Shown here: in pieces, positions 42,406 to 51,885 of the stretch
Position numbering within the stretch: the first letter of the stretch is position 1
How the letters are laid out: the number at the start of each line of letters is the position of its first letter
DNA from: an uncultured Tolumonas sp.
GTDB taxonomy: Bacteria > Pseudomonadota > Gammaproteobacteria > Enterobacterales > Aeromonadaceae
Direction: 5' to 3'
Assembly (NCBI RefSeq): GCF_963556105.2
Contig: NZ_OY829944.1
Location: 626,501 to 690,500 of the forward strand
Length of the DNA: 64,000 bases
Notes under the pieces: model-generated
The model's database searches: none
What the model was told of the DNA's origin: nothing
The model's input: the letters and a program-made list of their open reading frames with translations, nothing else
Position numbers and translations under genes: made by a program

Positions 42406-42813
42406 TTACTTGGATTGGTCAGTATTGTTAGATGGTGTTGGTTGGCGTTGTGGTGCCCAGTCGAGCGCGCCAATGCGCCACAAATAGACTAGCCCAACCA
42501 GCAACAGCACGATGAAGGTGGCTGCCTCGACAAAGCCAACCCAACCACTTTCACGTACCGAAACGGACCATGCGAACAGGAAAAGCGCTTCTACATCGAA
42601 GATCACAAAGAACATCGCGATCAGATAAAACTTTGCAGAAAAACGCAGACGAGCAGTGCCGACGGAATCGACACCGGATTCAAAAGGGGTATTTTTGCTT
42701 CGTCCCTGAGCTCTGCCGCCCAGAAACGCCGCCAGACCAATCATAATGCTGCATAGGCCTATTGCAGCTAAAACATAAAATAAAAACGAGCCGTTATGAG
42801 CCAAACCAGCCAT
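42406..42813 (-). CDS. nuoA: NADH-quinone oxidoreductase subunit A
   Basis: A 135-residue, three-helix membrane subunit (E. coli 147). The conserved segment [20 protein letters not shown] contains the loop near the quinone site, and [15 protein letters not shown] carries the conserved membrane Asp and Glu. GAGGTGGCAT precedes the ATG. It is the first gene of the 14.7-kb nuo operon, preceded by an unusually long non-coding region shared with mglB. Confidence 0.97.
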   Translation of the reverse strand: MAGLAHNGSFLFYVLAAIGLCSIMIGLAAFLGGRAQGRSKNTPFESGVDSVGTARLRFSAKFYLIAMFFVIFDVEALFLFAWSVSVRESGWVGFVEAATFIVLLLVGLVYLWRIGALDWAPQRQPTPSNNTDQSK

Positions 42814-43017
42814 ATGCCACCTCTGTTAACAACCACTCTGTAGCTTTAATTATCTGTAATGATGTGTAGTGAGAAGACGACCTGTCGCAGAATTTACAAT
42901 ATGAACGAGTCGGGCAGCCGGGTCATCATAATAATGGCGGGGTCGCTGGCTCTGCACATCTTGGATCTGAAGGCAGGTGCTGTTATCCACACGAGCTCCA
43001 TTTCAGCCTAGTTAATC

Positions 43018-43046
43018 ACAACAATACTAGCCAGACAGAATGTCAA
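43018..43046 (-). promoter_or_regulatory. Weak candidate promoter for nuo
   Basis: A perfect TTGACA (43041-43046, minus strand) but only a poor -10 (TGTTGT at 43018-43023, 17-base spacer). It lies about 205 bases before nuoA. Confidence 0.3.
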
Positions 43047-43218
43047 AATCGTGAAGAAAAACAATTAAGCCTTATGCAGCATACACTTATTCTATTCCCT
43101 ATGTTAAGGGAGTGTTTTACAAAGGTGTATTTCAAAGCGTGGTTTGTGTGACCTTGGACAACAAATTTGTAACAACTAGCCAGAGGTAATCCTCAAATAA
43201 ATCGCATGAGCAAAATAA

Positions 43219-43234
43219 GTGGTTACGTTTACAT
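43219..43234. promoter_or_regulatory. galR operator: GalR-like operator, distal (third) site
   Basis: GTGGTTACGTTTACAT has a perfect right half and a degenerate left half compared with the palindrome at 48539-48554. Its centre is 172 bp upstream of the next site. Confidence 0.45.
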
Positions 43235-43390
43235 CCAGTTAATATAAGCACTTAGCTATTTGCTGATTTTCCTGCAGAAGTCATTTGAGAATCTATTGCG
43301 AATTATATTCTATTGTAACGCAATGTAACTAGGCTTCTGTCACTGATAAATTCACCAAATTATAACAATTCACACCAGTAAATCTGGAAT

Positions 43391-43406
43391 GTGTAAGCGC
43401 TTTCAT
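43391..43406. promoter_or_regulatory. galR operator: GalR-like operator, upstream mgl site
   Basis: GTGTAAGCGCTTTCAT closely fits the GalR/GalS consensus GTGnAAnCGnTTnCAC. It lies 107 bp (centre to centre) upstream of the promoter-proximal site. Confidence 0.7.
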
Positions 43407-43497
43407 TGTTTTGCAGATGACATTTGCCATCCTTGAGTCTAGATAGCGGCTCATATGGTCAAAAGTGTTACCTAATTCCCGAAATTGAAGAAAGTTG

Positions 43498-43513
43498 ATG
43501 TAAACGATTTCAT
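43498..43513. promoter_or_regulatory. galR operator: GalR-like operator, promoter-proximal mgl site
   Basis: ATGTAAACGATTTCAT fits the GalR/GalS consensus. Its centre is 18 bp upstream of the candidate CRP site, the spacing of gal OE and CRP in E. coli. Confidence 0.7.
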
Positions 43514-43515
43514 AT

Positions 43516-43558
43516 TGCTGGGAAGATCACAAAAGACTAACAAGAAACTGAGTAATGT
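43516..43558 (+). promoter_or_regulatory. Candidate CRP site and -10 of mglBAC
   Basis: TGCTG-N6-TCACA (43516-43531) has a perfect right half only. TAATGT (43553-43558) is placed as a class II -10, giving a start near 43565 and a leader of about 86 bases. Confidence 0.45.
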
Positions 43559-43650
43559 TATTGGCGAACACACTCGATGACAAAACTGTTGTTGGGTATT
43601 TCCGTAAAAAGTGCTTTGCAGCAAAAAAATAAAGACTGGAGAAAAACCGA

Positions 43651-44640
43651 ATGAATAAGTTCTCTAAAATAGCTGTAATTGTAGCCGGCCTGACTATTGG
43701 TGCCGCAGCTCAAGCTGAAACTCTGTTAGGCTTTACGATTTATAAATACGATGACAACTTTATGTCAGTAGTTCGTAAGGGCATCGAAAAAGAAGGTGTC
43801 CAAAATAAAGATGTCAAACTGCTGATGAATGATTCGCAGAACGACCAGTCTAAACAGAACGACCAGATCGATGTATTGATTTCCAAAGGCGTAAAAGCGC
43901 TGGCTATCAACCTGGTTGACCCTGCCGCTGCTCCAGTAGTAATTGAGAAAGCGAAAGAAAACAACATTCCGATTGTGTTCTATAACAAAGAACCAACTAA
44001 AGAAGCACTGGCTAGCTACGACAAAGCTTATTATGTAGGTACTGACTCTAAAGAAGCCGGTATCATCCAAGGCGATATCATTGCTAAACAATGGAAAGCT
44101 CACCCAGAGTGGGATTTGAACAAAGATGGCGTGATTGACTATGTATTGCTGAAAGGTGAGCCAGGTCATCCTGATGCTGAAGCACGTACCACTTACGTTG
44201 CTAAAACTCTGAATGAAAATCACAAGATCAAAACCAATGCGCTGAATATGGATACCGCCATGTGGGATACCGCACAGGCGAAAGACAAAACTGACGCTTG
44301 GTTGTCTGGCCCTAATGGCGAGAAGATCGAAGTGGTCATCGCGAACAATGATGGTATGGCAATGGGTGCTGTAGAAGCACTGAAAGCACACGGCAATACT
44401 AAAATTCCAGTATTCGGTGTAGATGCACTGCCTGAAGCACTAGCGATGATTAAAGCTGGTTCAATGGCTGGTACTGTTCTGAACGATGCAAGCAACCAAG
44501 CTAAAGCAACATTTGATCTGACCAAAAACCTGGCAGAAGGCAAACCAGCAGGTCAAGGTACTCACTGGAACATCGTCAACAAAGTGGTTCGTGTACCATA
44601 CGTAGGCGTTGATAAAGCGAACATGGATCAATTCAAGTAA
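43651..44640 (+). CDS. mglB: D-galactose/methyl-galactoside-binding periplasmic protein MglB
   Basis: A 329-residue periplasmic sugar-binding protein (E. coli 332) that feeds the MglAC transporter and, in E. coli, also signals to the Trg chemoreceptor. A 22-residue signal peptide ends AAAQA before ETLLGF. The calcium-binding loop [18 protein letters not shown] is conserved, as are sugar-contact regions KYDDNFM and [13 protein letters not shown] lies nine bases before the ATG. A hairpin after the stop separates it from mglA, which would favour more binding protein than transporter. Confidence 0.96.
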   Translation: MNKFSKIAVIVAGLTIGAAAQAETLLGFTIYKYDDNFMSVVRKGIEKEGVQNKDVKLLMNDSQNDQSKQNDQIDVLISKGVKALAINLVDPAAAPVVIEKAKENNIPIVFYNKEPTKEALASYDKAYYVGTDSKEAGIIQGDIIAKQWKAHPEWDLNKDGVIDYVLLKGEPGHPDAEARTTYVAKTLNENHKIKTNALNMDTAMWDTAQAKDKTDAWLSGPNGEKIEVVIANNDGMAMGAVEALKAHGNTKIPVFGVDALPEALAMIKAGSMAGTVLNDASNQAKATFDLTKNLAEGKPAGQGTHWNIVNKVVRVPYVGVDKANMDQFK

Positions 44641-44666
44641 TACAACAAACCCTTCAAAATAGACCT

Positions 44667-44700
44667 AATAAGAGGAGGTTTTCTTCCTCTTATTTCTTTA
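44667..44700 (+). terminator. Attenuating hairpin between mglB and mglA
   Basis: 10-bp stem (44667-44676 with 44685-44694), 8-base loop, then TTCTTTAT. It resembles a leaky terminator that keeps mglAC below mglB. Confidence 0.65.
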
Positions 44701-44716
44701 TGGTTGTGGCAATATT

Positions 44717-46237
44717 ATGGCTGATATCACAGTGAATCATTCTCAGGAATATCTGCTGGAAATGGCGGGTATTTGTAAAGAGTTTCCAGGTGTAAAAGCC
44801 TTGGATAATGTGAATCTTAAAATTCGTCCGCATTCTGTTCATGCCTTAATGGGTGAGAATGGTGCAGGTAAGTCAACATTATTAAAATGTTTGTTTGGTA
44901 TTTATGAAAAAGATGCCGGAACAATCATTTTTCAAGGTAAAGAAATTAATTTCCATTCAGCCAAGGAAGCATTAGATAATGGTGTTTCAATGGTGCATCA
45001 GGAATTAAACCAAGTTAGGCAACGTTCCGTGATGGATAATATGTGGTTGGGTCGATATCCAACAAAAGGCATGTTTATCGATCATGATAAAATGTACCGT
45101 GATACTAAAAAAATATTTGAAGAATTGGGTATTGATATCGACCCGAAAGATAAAGTCGGCACTTTATCTGTTTCTCAAATGCAGATGATTGAAATTGCAA
45201 AAGCATTTTCTTATAACGCCAAAATTGTAATTATGGATGAACCAACTTCTTCGTTGACAGAAAAAGAAGTTAATCATCTGTTCACCATTATTAGAAAATT
45301 AAAAGATCGTGGTTGCGGCATTGTTTATATCTCTCACAAAATGGAAGAAATATTCCAGCTATGTGATGAAATTACAATCTTACGCGATGGACAATGGGTA
45401 GCAACTCAGTCGCTGGAAGGGCTGGATATGGACAAGATCATCGGCATGATGGTCGGTCGTGAATTAACCCAACGTTTTCCTCCTAAAGTAAATAGACCTA
45501 AAGAAGTGATTCTTGAAGTTGAAGGCCTGACTGCATTAAATCAGCCATCCATCAAGGATGTTTCTTTCCAGTTGCGTAAAGGCGAAATCCTCGGTATTGC
45601 TGGTCTAGTTGGTGCTAAGCGAACTGAAATTGTAGAAACCATTTTTGGTCTTCGCGATAAAGCTTCAGGCACCATTAAATTACATGGTAAAGAAGTACAA
45701 AATACAGATGCGCATGATGCGATCCGTAATGGTTTTGCATTGGTTACCGAAGAACGTCGTTCAACCGGTATTTATAGTCAGCTTGATATTGAATTCAATT
45801 CGCTGATTGCCAATATGGATCAATACAAAGGCTTTGGTGGTTTATTAGAAAATAAACGCATGAAAAGTGATACCCAATGGGTTATCGATTCCATGCGTGT
45901 TAAAACGCCAAGTCAGAAGACATCAATAGGATCACTTTCTGGTGGTAACCAGCAAAAAGTTATTATTGGCCGCTGGTTATTAACTCAGCCGGAAATATTA
46001 ATGCTGGACGAACCAACTCGTGGTATCGACGTTGGTGCAAAATTTGAAATATATCAACTGATGCTAGAACTCGCCAAAAAAGACAAAGGTATTATCATGA
46101 TTTCATCTGAAATGCCGGAGTTGTTAGGTATTACTGACCGTATTCTGGTAATGAGTAATGGTCGTGTAGCGGGTATCGTTGAAACAGAAAAAACCGATCA
46201 GCAAGAAATTATGCGTTTGGCAGCTCTATATTTGTGA
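44717..46237 (+). CDS. mglA: Galactose/methyl-galactoside ABC transporter ATPase MglA
   Basis: A 506-residue protein, the same length as E. coli MglA, made of two ABC ATPase halves. The first half has Walker [11 protein letters not shown] and [11 protein letters not shown]. The second half has a degenerate Walker A (GLVGAKRTE), normal for this sugar family, followed by the signature [15 protein letters not shown] and [10 protein letters not shown]. It energises MglC at the inner membrane. The ribosome site is weak (GTGG), consistent with lower expression than mglB. It ends 16 bases before mglC. Confidence 0.96.
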   Translation: MADITVNHSQEYLLEMAGICKEFPGVKALDNVNLKIRPHSVHALMGENGAGKSTLLKCLFGIYEKDAGTIIFQGKEINFHSAKEALDNGVSMVHQELNQVRQRSVMDNMWLGRYPTKGMFIDHDKMYRDTKKIFEELGIDIDPKDKVGTLSVSQMQMIEIAKAFSYNAKIVIMDEPTSSLTEKEVNHLFTIIRKLKDRGCGIVYISHKMEEIFQLCDEITILRDGQWVATQSLEGLDMDKIIGMMVGRELTQRFPPKVNRPKEVILEVEGLTALNQPSIKDVSFQLRKGEILGIAGLVGAKRTEIVETIFGLRDKASGTIKLHGKEVQNTDAHDAIRNGFALVTEERRSTGIYSQLDIEFNSLIANMDQYKGFGGLLENKRMKSDTQWVIDSMRVKTPSQKTSIGSLSGGNQQKVIIGRWLLTQPEILMLDEPTRGIDVGAKFEIYQLMLELAKKDKGIIMISSEMPELLGITDRILVMSNGRVAGIVETEKTDQQEIMRLAALYL

Positions 46238-46253
46238 TCCGAGGATGTTCAAT

Positions 46254-47255
46254 ATGAATGTATCAAAAACTTTAGACTACCTGAAAAATGGTGGCATTTA
46301 TGTGGTTCTTTTTATTCTATTGATGATTATCATTGTTAAAGAACCGTCATTTTTAAGCTTAAACAACTTTAGTAACATCCTTACCCAATCTTCTGTACGC
46401 GTTATTATTGCGTTAGGGGTCGCAGGTTTGATTGTTACGCAAGGTACTGACTTGTCTGCTGGTCGTCAGGTTGGTTTGGCGGCAATTGTCGCTGCAACCA
46501 TGTTGCAGGCGATGACCAACGTTAATAAGGTATTTCCTTCTATCGGCGAAGTACCAATTCCTGTTGTTATCCTAATTGTCTGCGTAATTGGTGCTTTCAT
46601 CGGTTTTGTGAACGGTTTTATCATCGCAAAATTAAATGTAACGCCATTTATTACCACCTTGGGTACCATGATCATCGTGTACGGTGTGAACTCCCTGTAT
46701 TACGATTTAGCAGGTGCATCACCAATTGCTGGTTTCGATCCTCGTTTCTCTAGCTTCACCCAAGGGTTCTTTAAATTAGGTACCTTTAAGCTGTCTTATC
46801 TGGTTATTTACGCCGCTATTGCTACCGCCTTTATCTGGGTACTGTGGAATAAAACCAAATTCGGTAAAAACATCTTCGCTATCGGTGGTAACCCAGAAGC
46901 AGCAAAAGTATCTGGTGTTAACGTAACTGTTAACCTGATCCTGATTTATATGTTGTCAGGTGTGTTTTATGCCTTCGGTGGTATGTTGGAAGCAGGCCGT
47001 ATCGGTAGTGCGACTAACAACTTAGGTTTCATGTATGAGTTGGATGCTATCGCAGCGTGCGTGGTAGGCGGTGTGTCATTCAGCGGTGGTGTGGGTACTG
47101 TACTGGGCGTAATTACCGGTGTAATCATCTTCACTGTTATCAACTATGGTATGACTTACATCGGCGTAAACCCTTACTGGCAGTTCATCATCAAGGGCGC
47201 GATCATCATTATGGCTGTTGCACTTGACTCGCTGAAATACGCCAAGAAAAAATAA
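46254..47255 (+). CDS. mglC: Galactose/methyl-galactoside ABC transporter permease MglC
   Basis: A 333-residue inner-membrane permease (E. coli 336) with about eight to ten hydrophobic segments. Family landmarks are ALGVAGLIVTQGTDLSAGRQ near the N-terminus and FAIGGNPEAAKVSGVNV in the cytoplasmic loop. The start is the ATG at 46254, with GAGG nine bases upstream; the open frame from 46179 overlaps mglA and is not used. It ends the mglBAC operon, followed by two hairpins. Confidence 0.96.
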   Translation: MNVSKTLDYLKNGGIYVVLFILLMIIIVKEPSFLSLNNFSNILTQSSVRVIIALGVAGLIVTQGTDLSAGRQVGLAAIVAATMLQAMTNVNKVFPSIGEVPIPVVILIVCVIGAFIGFVNGFIIAKLNVTPFITTLGTMIIVYGVNSLYYDLAGASPIAGFDPRFSSFTQGFFKLGTFKLSYLVIYAAIATAFIWVLWNKTKFGKNIFAIGGNPEAAKVSGVNVTVNLILIYMLSGVFYAFGGMLEAGRIGSATNNLGFMYELDAIAACVVGGVSFSGGVGTVLGVITGVIIFTVINYGMTYIGVNPYWQFIIKGAIIIMAVALDSLKYAKKK

Positions 47256-47280
47256 GTTTGTTTCACCCCTTAGATATGAA

Positions 47281-47316
47281 TCGGACTCCCCGGCAACGCG
47301 GAGTCCGAATTTTTTT
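47281..47316 (+). terminator. Intrinsic terminator of mglBAC
   Basis: 9-bp stem TCGGACTCC/GGAGTCCGA (47281-47289 with 47300-47308), followed by a T7 run. Confidence 0.88.
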
Positions 47317-47357
47317 GTCAGCGAAATATTCAGAAACGAATTAAAAATGCAGATCAG

Positions 47358-47392
47358 TAATCCGGCCGAAAATATTCAGCCGGATTATTTTT
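47358..47392. terminator. Second hairpin between convergent mglC and galR
   Basis: 9-bp stem TAATCCGGC/GCCGGATTA (47358-47366 with 47379-47387) just beyond the galR stop, with T-rich sequence on the plus side. Its best T-tract faces the plus direction; it may also stop galR transcripts. Confidence 0.6.
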
Positions 47393-47403
47393 ATCGATGA
47401 GGA

Positions 47404-48417
47404 TTAACGCGTTTCTTGCGGTGCTGCGGCAGAGGATTGGCGTCTGACCAATACCGGGCGGAAAACCTGAGCGGTTGTTTCCGGTGCTTCGCCAGTGGCC
47501 AGTTGTAATGCCATTTGAGTAGCTTTTGTTGCCATCATGGAGATAGGGTAACGCATGGTGGTTAATTTTGGCCGTGAGAAACGAGCAAAAATAACATCAT
47601 CAAAACCGACGACGGAAACATCTTCCGGTACGCGGAAACCATTATCGATCAAAACAGAAATAATCCCTGTCGCCATTGCATCGTTATAGGCGACAACTGC
47701 CGTGAACGGCATTCCACGACCCAGTAGATCTTGAATGGCTTGTTCACCACCTTCCTCATTAGGCTCTGCACGTTCAATGGTAATTTCATCTGGATCAAGA
47801 CCTGATTCCTGCAGCGCATCCCGATAGCCACGAATTCGCTCATAGGCGTCTTCGATGTCGTATTTTGATGCAACACAAGCAATGTGTTTATGGCCTAGTT
47901 CAATCAGATGCTGAGTGACGGTGTAACTGCCGTAATAGTTATCTAACCAGATACAGCGGGAGGGAAGGTCAGGCAATAATCGATTTATGAAAATCATACC
48001 TGGGGACTTTTCAGCATACGCAGTCAGCTCTTCATTACTCAGCGCTTTACTGTGGATTATTAGTGCTTCACAACGCTTACTGATTAAAAGTTCAATTGTT
48101 TCACGTTCTTGGGCGGCATCGTGTGAACCGTTACCGATCAGTAAATGTTTATGATGAGCCCGACACTCTATTTCAATCGCTTTTACCATAGCGCCGAAAA
48201 AGGGGTCAGCGACATCAAAAACCATGCATCCAATGGTATCGTTTACTCGGCTAACTAATGCTCTGGCATTAGGATCGGGACGGTAATTTAATTCTTCCAT
48301 TGCGCGGTTTACTGCGGCTCTTGCTGACTCTCCCGTTTTCGGTGAGTGATTGATTACTCTAGAAACGGTTGCAATAGAGACGCCAGCGAGTTTAGCGACG
48401 TCTTTTATAGTTGCCAT
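47404..48417 (-). CDS. galR: Galactose operon repressor GalR (LacI family)
   Basis: A 337-residue LacI-family regulator. The helix-turn-helix and hinge (MATIKDVAKLAGVSIATVSR and PDPNARALVSR) and the periplasmic-binding-like effector domain (DPFFGAMVKAIE, LLIGNG, GGEQAIQDLLGRG, VVGFDD) are closer to E. coli GalR than GalS by eye. It lies between mglBAC and galETKM, divergent from galE. The palindrome ATGTAAACGTTTACAT in the divergent region is a likely target, implying control of galE and probably of itself. A GalS-type assignment is the alternative. Confidence 0.88.
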   Translation of the reverse strand: MATIKDVAKLAGVSIATVSRVINHSPKTGESARAAVNRAMEELNYRPDPNARALVSRVNDTIGCMVFDVADPFFGAMVKAIEIECRAHHKHLLIGNGSHDAAQERETIELLISKRCEALIIHSKALSNEELTAYAEKSPGMIFINRLLPDLPSRCIWLDNYYGSYTVTQHLIELGHKHIACVASKYDIEDAYERIRGYRDALQESGLDPDEITIERAEPNEEGGEQAIQDLLGRGMPFTAVVAYNDAMATGIISVLIDNGFRVPEDVSVVGFDDVIFARFSRPKLTTMRYPISMMATKATQMALQLATGEAPETTAQVFRPVLVRRQSSAAAPQETR

Positions 48418-48538
48418 AATGCAAATTTCTCATCCAATGCGCGTACTTTCCATACCGACTAGCTGCAATATATCAGGGATAGTGATGCTATCTCCAGTAT
48501 AAATCCTCACTAATCATAGGTTATCTGAAAGAGATTAA

Positions 48539-48554
48539 ATGTAAACGTTTACAT
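48539..48554. promoter_or_regulatory. galR operator: GalR operator between galR and galE
   Basis: ATGTAAACGTTTACAT is a perfect 16-bp palindrome fitting the GalR/LacI-family consensus. Confidence 0.8.
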
Positions 48555-48556
48555 TT

Positions 48557-48599
48557 TGTTTGTCAGATCACAGTCTGGCGGAATACACTCTTCTAGACT
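48557..48599 (+). promoter_or_regulatory. Candidate CRP site and -10 of galETKM
   Basis: TGTTT-N6-TCACA (48557-48572) and TAGACT (48594-48599) have class II spacing, giving a start near 48606. The GalR operator is centred about 18 bp upstream of the CRP centre. Confidence 0.6.
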
Positions 48600-48652
48600 A
48601 AGGGACAACAAATATACCGACAGGTGTGTTGTCGTTTTTACGAGGAGAGAAC

Positions 48653-49666
48653 ATGAAAATTCTGGTCACCGGCGGGACAGGCTACATAGGTAGTCACACT
48701 TGTCTGGCGTTAATAGCGGCAGGTTTAGAGCCAGTCATTCTCGATAATCTGTGTAACAGCAAGTTATCGGTACTGAAAAGAATAGAAGAAGTGGCGGGAA
48801 AGTGTCCTATTTTCTATCAAGGTGATGTCCGTGATCCGGTGATCTTAGACCGCATTTTTCAAGAACAACAAATCGCCGGTGTTATTCATTTCGCGGCATT
48901 AAAAGCGGTCGGTGAATCAACACAAAAACCGTATGAATATTTTGAAAACAACATTTCCGGCACGCTGAGTTTGCTGGGTGCAATGCGTCGTGCTGGTTGT
49001 TACCGCTTTATTTTCAGCTCTTCTGCAACTGTGTATGGCGACCCGCATGCCGTACCGATTACAGAAGATTTCCCTCGTTCCACCATGAGCCCCTATGGTC
49101 AGACAAAACTCATGGTTGAACAAATACTGGAAGATATGCAGAAAGCCGATCCACGCTGGAGCATCACTTTACTGCGCTATTTCAACCCAATCGGTGCACA
49201 TGAATCGGGTCGTATGGGTGAAGATCCGCAAGGCATTCCTAATAACCTGATGCCCTATATCACGCAAGTCGCGATTGGTCGCCGTGATTGCCTGAATATT
49301 TTTGGTAGTGATTATCCGACGAAAGATGGCACCTGTGTACGCGATTACATCCATGTCATGGATCTGGCCGAAGGCCACGTAAAAGCATGGCAGGTTTGTG
49401 GCGAGAAAGCGGGTTTGCATATCTACAATCTGGGAACCGGGCAGGGCGTGAGTGTGCTTGAGATGGTACAAGCTTTTGCGCGAGCCAGTGGTTTAGACAT
49501 TAACTATAAACTGGTAGACCGTCGTCCAGGTGATGTTGCGGAATGCTGGGCTGATCCGGCAAAAGCACAACGAGAATTGGGCTGGAATGCCAGTCGGACT
49601 ATTGATGATATGACACGTGACAGCTGGCGCTGGCAGCAAGCTAATCCTAATGGTTACGAGGAATAA
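48653..49666 (+). CDS. galE: UDP-glucose 4-epimerase GalE
   Basis: A 337-residue short-chain dehydrogenase-type epimerase (E. coli 338) that interconverts UDP-galactose and UDP-glucose. NAD-binding GGTGYIGSH is at 7-15, the catalytic Ser is in FSSSATVYG (about 122-124), and the Tyr-x3-Lys pair is Y148/K152. The start is the ATG at 48653, with GAGGAGAGAAC upstream; the frame from 48626 has no better site. It is the first gene of galETKM, and galT begins three bases after its stop. Confidence 0.97.
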   Translation: MKILVTGGTGYIGSHTCLALIAAGLEPVILDNLCNSKLSVLKRIEEVAGKCPIFYQGDVRDPVILDRIFQEQQIAGVIHFAALKAVGESTQKPYEYFENNISGTLSLLGAMRRAGCYRFIFSSSATVYGDPHAVPITEDFPRSTMSPYGQTKLMVEQILEDMQKADPRWSITLLRYFNPIGAHESGRMGEDPQGIPNNLMPYITQVAIGRRDCLNIFGSDYPTKDGTCVRDYIHVMDLAEGHVKAWQVCGEKAGLHIYNLGTGQGVSVLEMVQAFARASGLDINYKLVDRRPGDVAECWADPAKAQRELGWNASRTIDDMTRDSWRWQQANPNGYEE

Positions 49667-49669
49667 AAC

Positions 49670-50707
49670 ATGTTCAATCCGATAGATCATCCTCATCGTC
49701 GTTTTAACCCGCTGACCGGTCAATGGGTGTTAGTGTCGCCGCATCGAGCGAAGCGTCCATGGCAAGGGCAAGTAGAAAAAGCGGCACCAGACGATCGTCC
49801 AGCCCATGATCCTGACTGTTTTTTATGTGCAGGTAACACTCGTGTGAATGGGGAAAAAAACCCAGATTATAAAAACACCTTTGTGTTCACTAACGACTTT
49901 GCTGCACTGATGACCGACACGCCAGCATCACCGCATTCTGCTGATCCACTGTTTCAATGTGAATCCGCACGCGGCACCAGTCGAGTTATCTGTTTTTCTC
50001 CTGATCACAGTAAAACATTGCCTGAATTACCTGTGCTAGCTATCCGATCTGTCATTGATACTTGGTGTGAACAAGTGACTGATCTGGCAAAAGATTATCT
50101 ATGGGTGCAGGTGTTTGAAAATAAGGGTGCTGCGATGGGGTGTTCTAACCCACATCCGCACGGCCAGATCTGGGCTAATAATTTTCTGCCTAATGAATTA
50201 GCCCGTGAAGAGCAAACCCAAAAGCAGTGGTTGGCCGAAAAGGGTTCGCCGTTGTTATTGCAATATGCACAGAAAGAACAGGCCTCTGGCGAACGTACCG
50301 TAGTGGAAACAGAACACTGGATCGCAGTTGTACCTTATTGGGCGGCCTGGCCTTTTGAAACGCTATTGCTGCCAAAAGCGCATGTTCTTCGTCTCACCGA
50401 ACTGAATGATGCGCAAAAACAAGATCTGGCGTTGGCGTTGAAATTACTCACCAGTCGTTATGACAACCTGTTCCAGTGTTCTTTCCCTTACTCCATGGGG
50501 TGGCATGGTGCGCCTCATCAGGAAGGCAATCTGGAACATTGGCAATTGCATGCCCATTTTTATCCGCCGCTATTACGTTCAGCGACGGTGCGCAAATTTA
50601 TGGTGGGTTATGAAATGCTGGCGGAAACCCAGCGTGATTTGACTCCAGAACAAGCCGCAGAACGTCTGCGTGCTGTCAGCGATATTCATTACAAAGAACA
50701 AGCTTGA
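49670..50707 (+). CDS. galT: Galactose-1-phosphate uridylyltransferase GalT
   Basis: A 345-residue enzyme (E. coli 348) that exchanges UMP between UDP-glucose and galactose-1-phosphate. Zinc ligands C50 and C53 (CFLCAGN) and H113, and the catalytic motif NPHPHGQIW with the nucleophile H164, are all present. It belongs to the GalT class with a histidine-triad fold. The stop lies 11 bases before galK. Confidence 0.97.
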   Translation: MFNPIDHPHRRFNPLTGQWVLVSPHRAKRPWQGQVEKAAPDDRPAHDPDCFLCAGNTRVNGEKNPDYKNTFVFTNDFAALMTDTPASPHSADPLFQCESARGTSRVICFSPDHSKTLPELPVLAIRSVIDTWCEQVTDLAKDYLWVQVFENKGAAMGCSNPHPHGQIWANNFLPNELAREEQTQKQWLAEKGSPLLLQYAQKEQASGERTVVETEHWIAVVPYWAAWPFETLLLPKAHVLRLTELNDAQKQDLALALKLLTSRYDNLFQCSFPYSMGWHGAPHQEGNLEHWQLHAHFYPPLLRSATVRKFMVGYEMLAETQRDLTPEQAAERLRAVSDIHYKEQA

Positions 50708-50718
50708 GGAAAACTGCT

Positions 50719-51873
50719 ATGTCATTAAAAGAAAAAGTTCTCGCCGTATTTCAAACCAGTTTTGGCTGCGAACCTGACTTGTTTGTTCGTGCGCCGGGTC
50801 GAGTCAATCTGATTGGTGAGCATACTGATTATAACGATGGTTTTGTGCTGCCTTGCGCGATTGATTATGAAACTGTGGTTGCGATACAGCGTCGTGATGA
50901 TGACCAAGTCGTAGTGATCGCGGCCGATTATGCTAACCAGCGCGATGAGTTTTCACTGGTGCAACCGATTGAGCCGCACGCTGATCAGCTGTGGAGCAAC
51001 TACATTCGTGGTGTCGTGAAATATTTACTGGAAAAAGACGTGAGCCTGAAAGGGCTGAACATGGTGGTTGCGGGTAACGTGCCACAAGGTGCAGGCTTGA
51101 GTTCTTCTGCGTCATTGGAGGTGGCGATCGGTGAATCTTTCAATCAGGCCTATCAGTTAGGTTTGAGCCCGGCAGCCATTGCACTGAATGGTCAGGAAGC
51201 AGAAAACAAGTTTGTTGGTTGTAACTGCGGCATCATGGATCAAATGATTTCGGCCAGTGGTCAGAAAGATCACGCGCTGTTGTTAGATTGCCGTTCACTG
51301 GAAACCCGACTGGTTAAAATGCCTGATGATTTGGCGGTGCTGATCGTACATTCCAATGTGAAACGCGGTCTGGTTGATAGCGAATACAATACTCGCCGTA
51401 AACAATGTGAACAGGTCGCCGACTTTTTCGGTGTAAAAGCACTGCGTGATGTGTCGCTGGCACAACTACAGTCCGCTGCAGAACAAGGCAAGCTGGAACC
51501 TGTGGTTTATCAACGAGCTCGTCATGTGATCACTGAAAATGCACGCACACTGGAAGCGGCTGATGCATTGGAATCAGGCAACCTGGAAAAAATGGGTGTC
51601 CTGATGGCCGAATCGCATAACTCGATGCGCGATGATTTCGCTATCACCGTACCGGCCATTGATGCGCTGGTTGAGATCCTGCAAAAACATATCGGTACAG
51701 ATGGCGGTGCTCGTATGACCGGTGGTGGTTTTGGTGGTTGTGTGGTGGCGTTATTGCGCCCGGCTCGAGTGGCAGAGGTTATTGCGGCGGTGGAAGCGGA
51801 ATATCCACTGAAAAGTGGCCTGAAGCCAACTTGTTATGTTTGCAAAGCCAGTGCAGGTGCCGGCCAATTCTAA
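50719..51873 (+). CDS. galK: Galactokinase GalK
   Basis: A 384-residue GHMP-family kinase (E. coli 382) that phosphorylates galactose at C1. The galactokinase signature [19 protein letters not shown], the ATP loop [16 protein letters not shown] and the C-terminal [12 protein letters not shown] are intact. The ATG at 50719 has TTGAGGA upstream; a TTG at 50704 is not needed. galM follows after 12 bases. Confidence 0.97.
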   Translation: MSLKEKVLAVFQTSFGCEPDLFVRAPGRVNLIGEHTDYNDGFVLPCAIDYETVVAIQRRDDDQVVVIAADYANQRDEFSLVQPIEPHADQLWSNYIRGVVKYLLEKDVSLKGLNMVVAGNVPQGAGLSSSASLEVAIGESFNQAYQLGLSPAAIALNGQEAENKFVGCNCGIMDQMISASGQKDHALLLDCRSLETRLVKMPDDLAVLIVHSNVKRGLVDSEYNTRRKQCEQVADFFGVKALRDVSLAQLQSAAEQGKLEPVVYQRARHVITENARTLEAADALESGNLEKMGVLMAESHNSMRDDFAITVPAIDALVEILQKHIGTDGGARMTGGGFGGCVVALLRPARVAEVIAAVEAEYPLKSGLKPTCYVCKASAGAGQF

Positions 51874-51885
51874 TCGGAGCAGTTC

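Larger units (their letters stand above)
42814..43650. other. 837-bp non-coding region between nuoA and mglB
   Basis: No open frame with coding character is seen. The region holds a weak nuo promoter candidate (43018-43046), a consensus DnaA-box 9-mer (TTATCCACA, 42983-42991), three GalR-like operators (43219, 43391, 43498) and the mgl promoter elements. The rest is AT-rich and unexplained. Confidence 0.7.

Noticed and set aside
42814-43650. Possible hidden gene in the 837-bp nuo/mgl gap
   Set aside because: All six frames are interrupted, and the sequence is explained in part by operators and promoters.
46179-46253. Upstream extension of mglC into mglA
   Set aside because: Overlaps mglA out of frame; the ATG at 46254 has GAGG and the family N-terminus.
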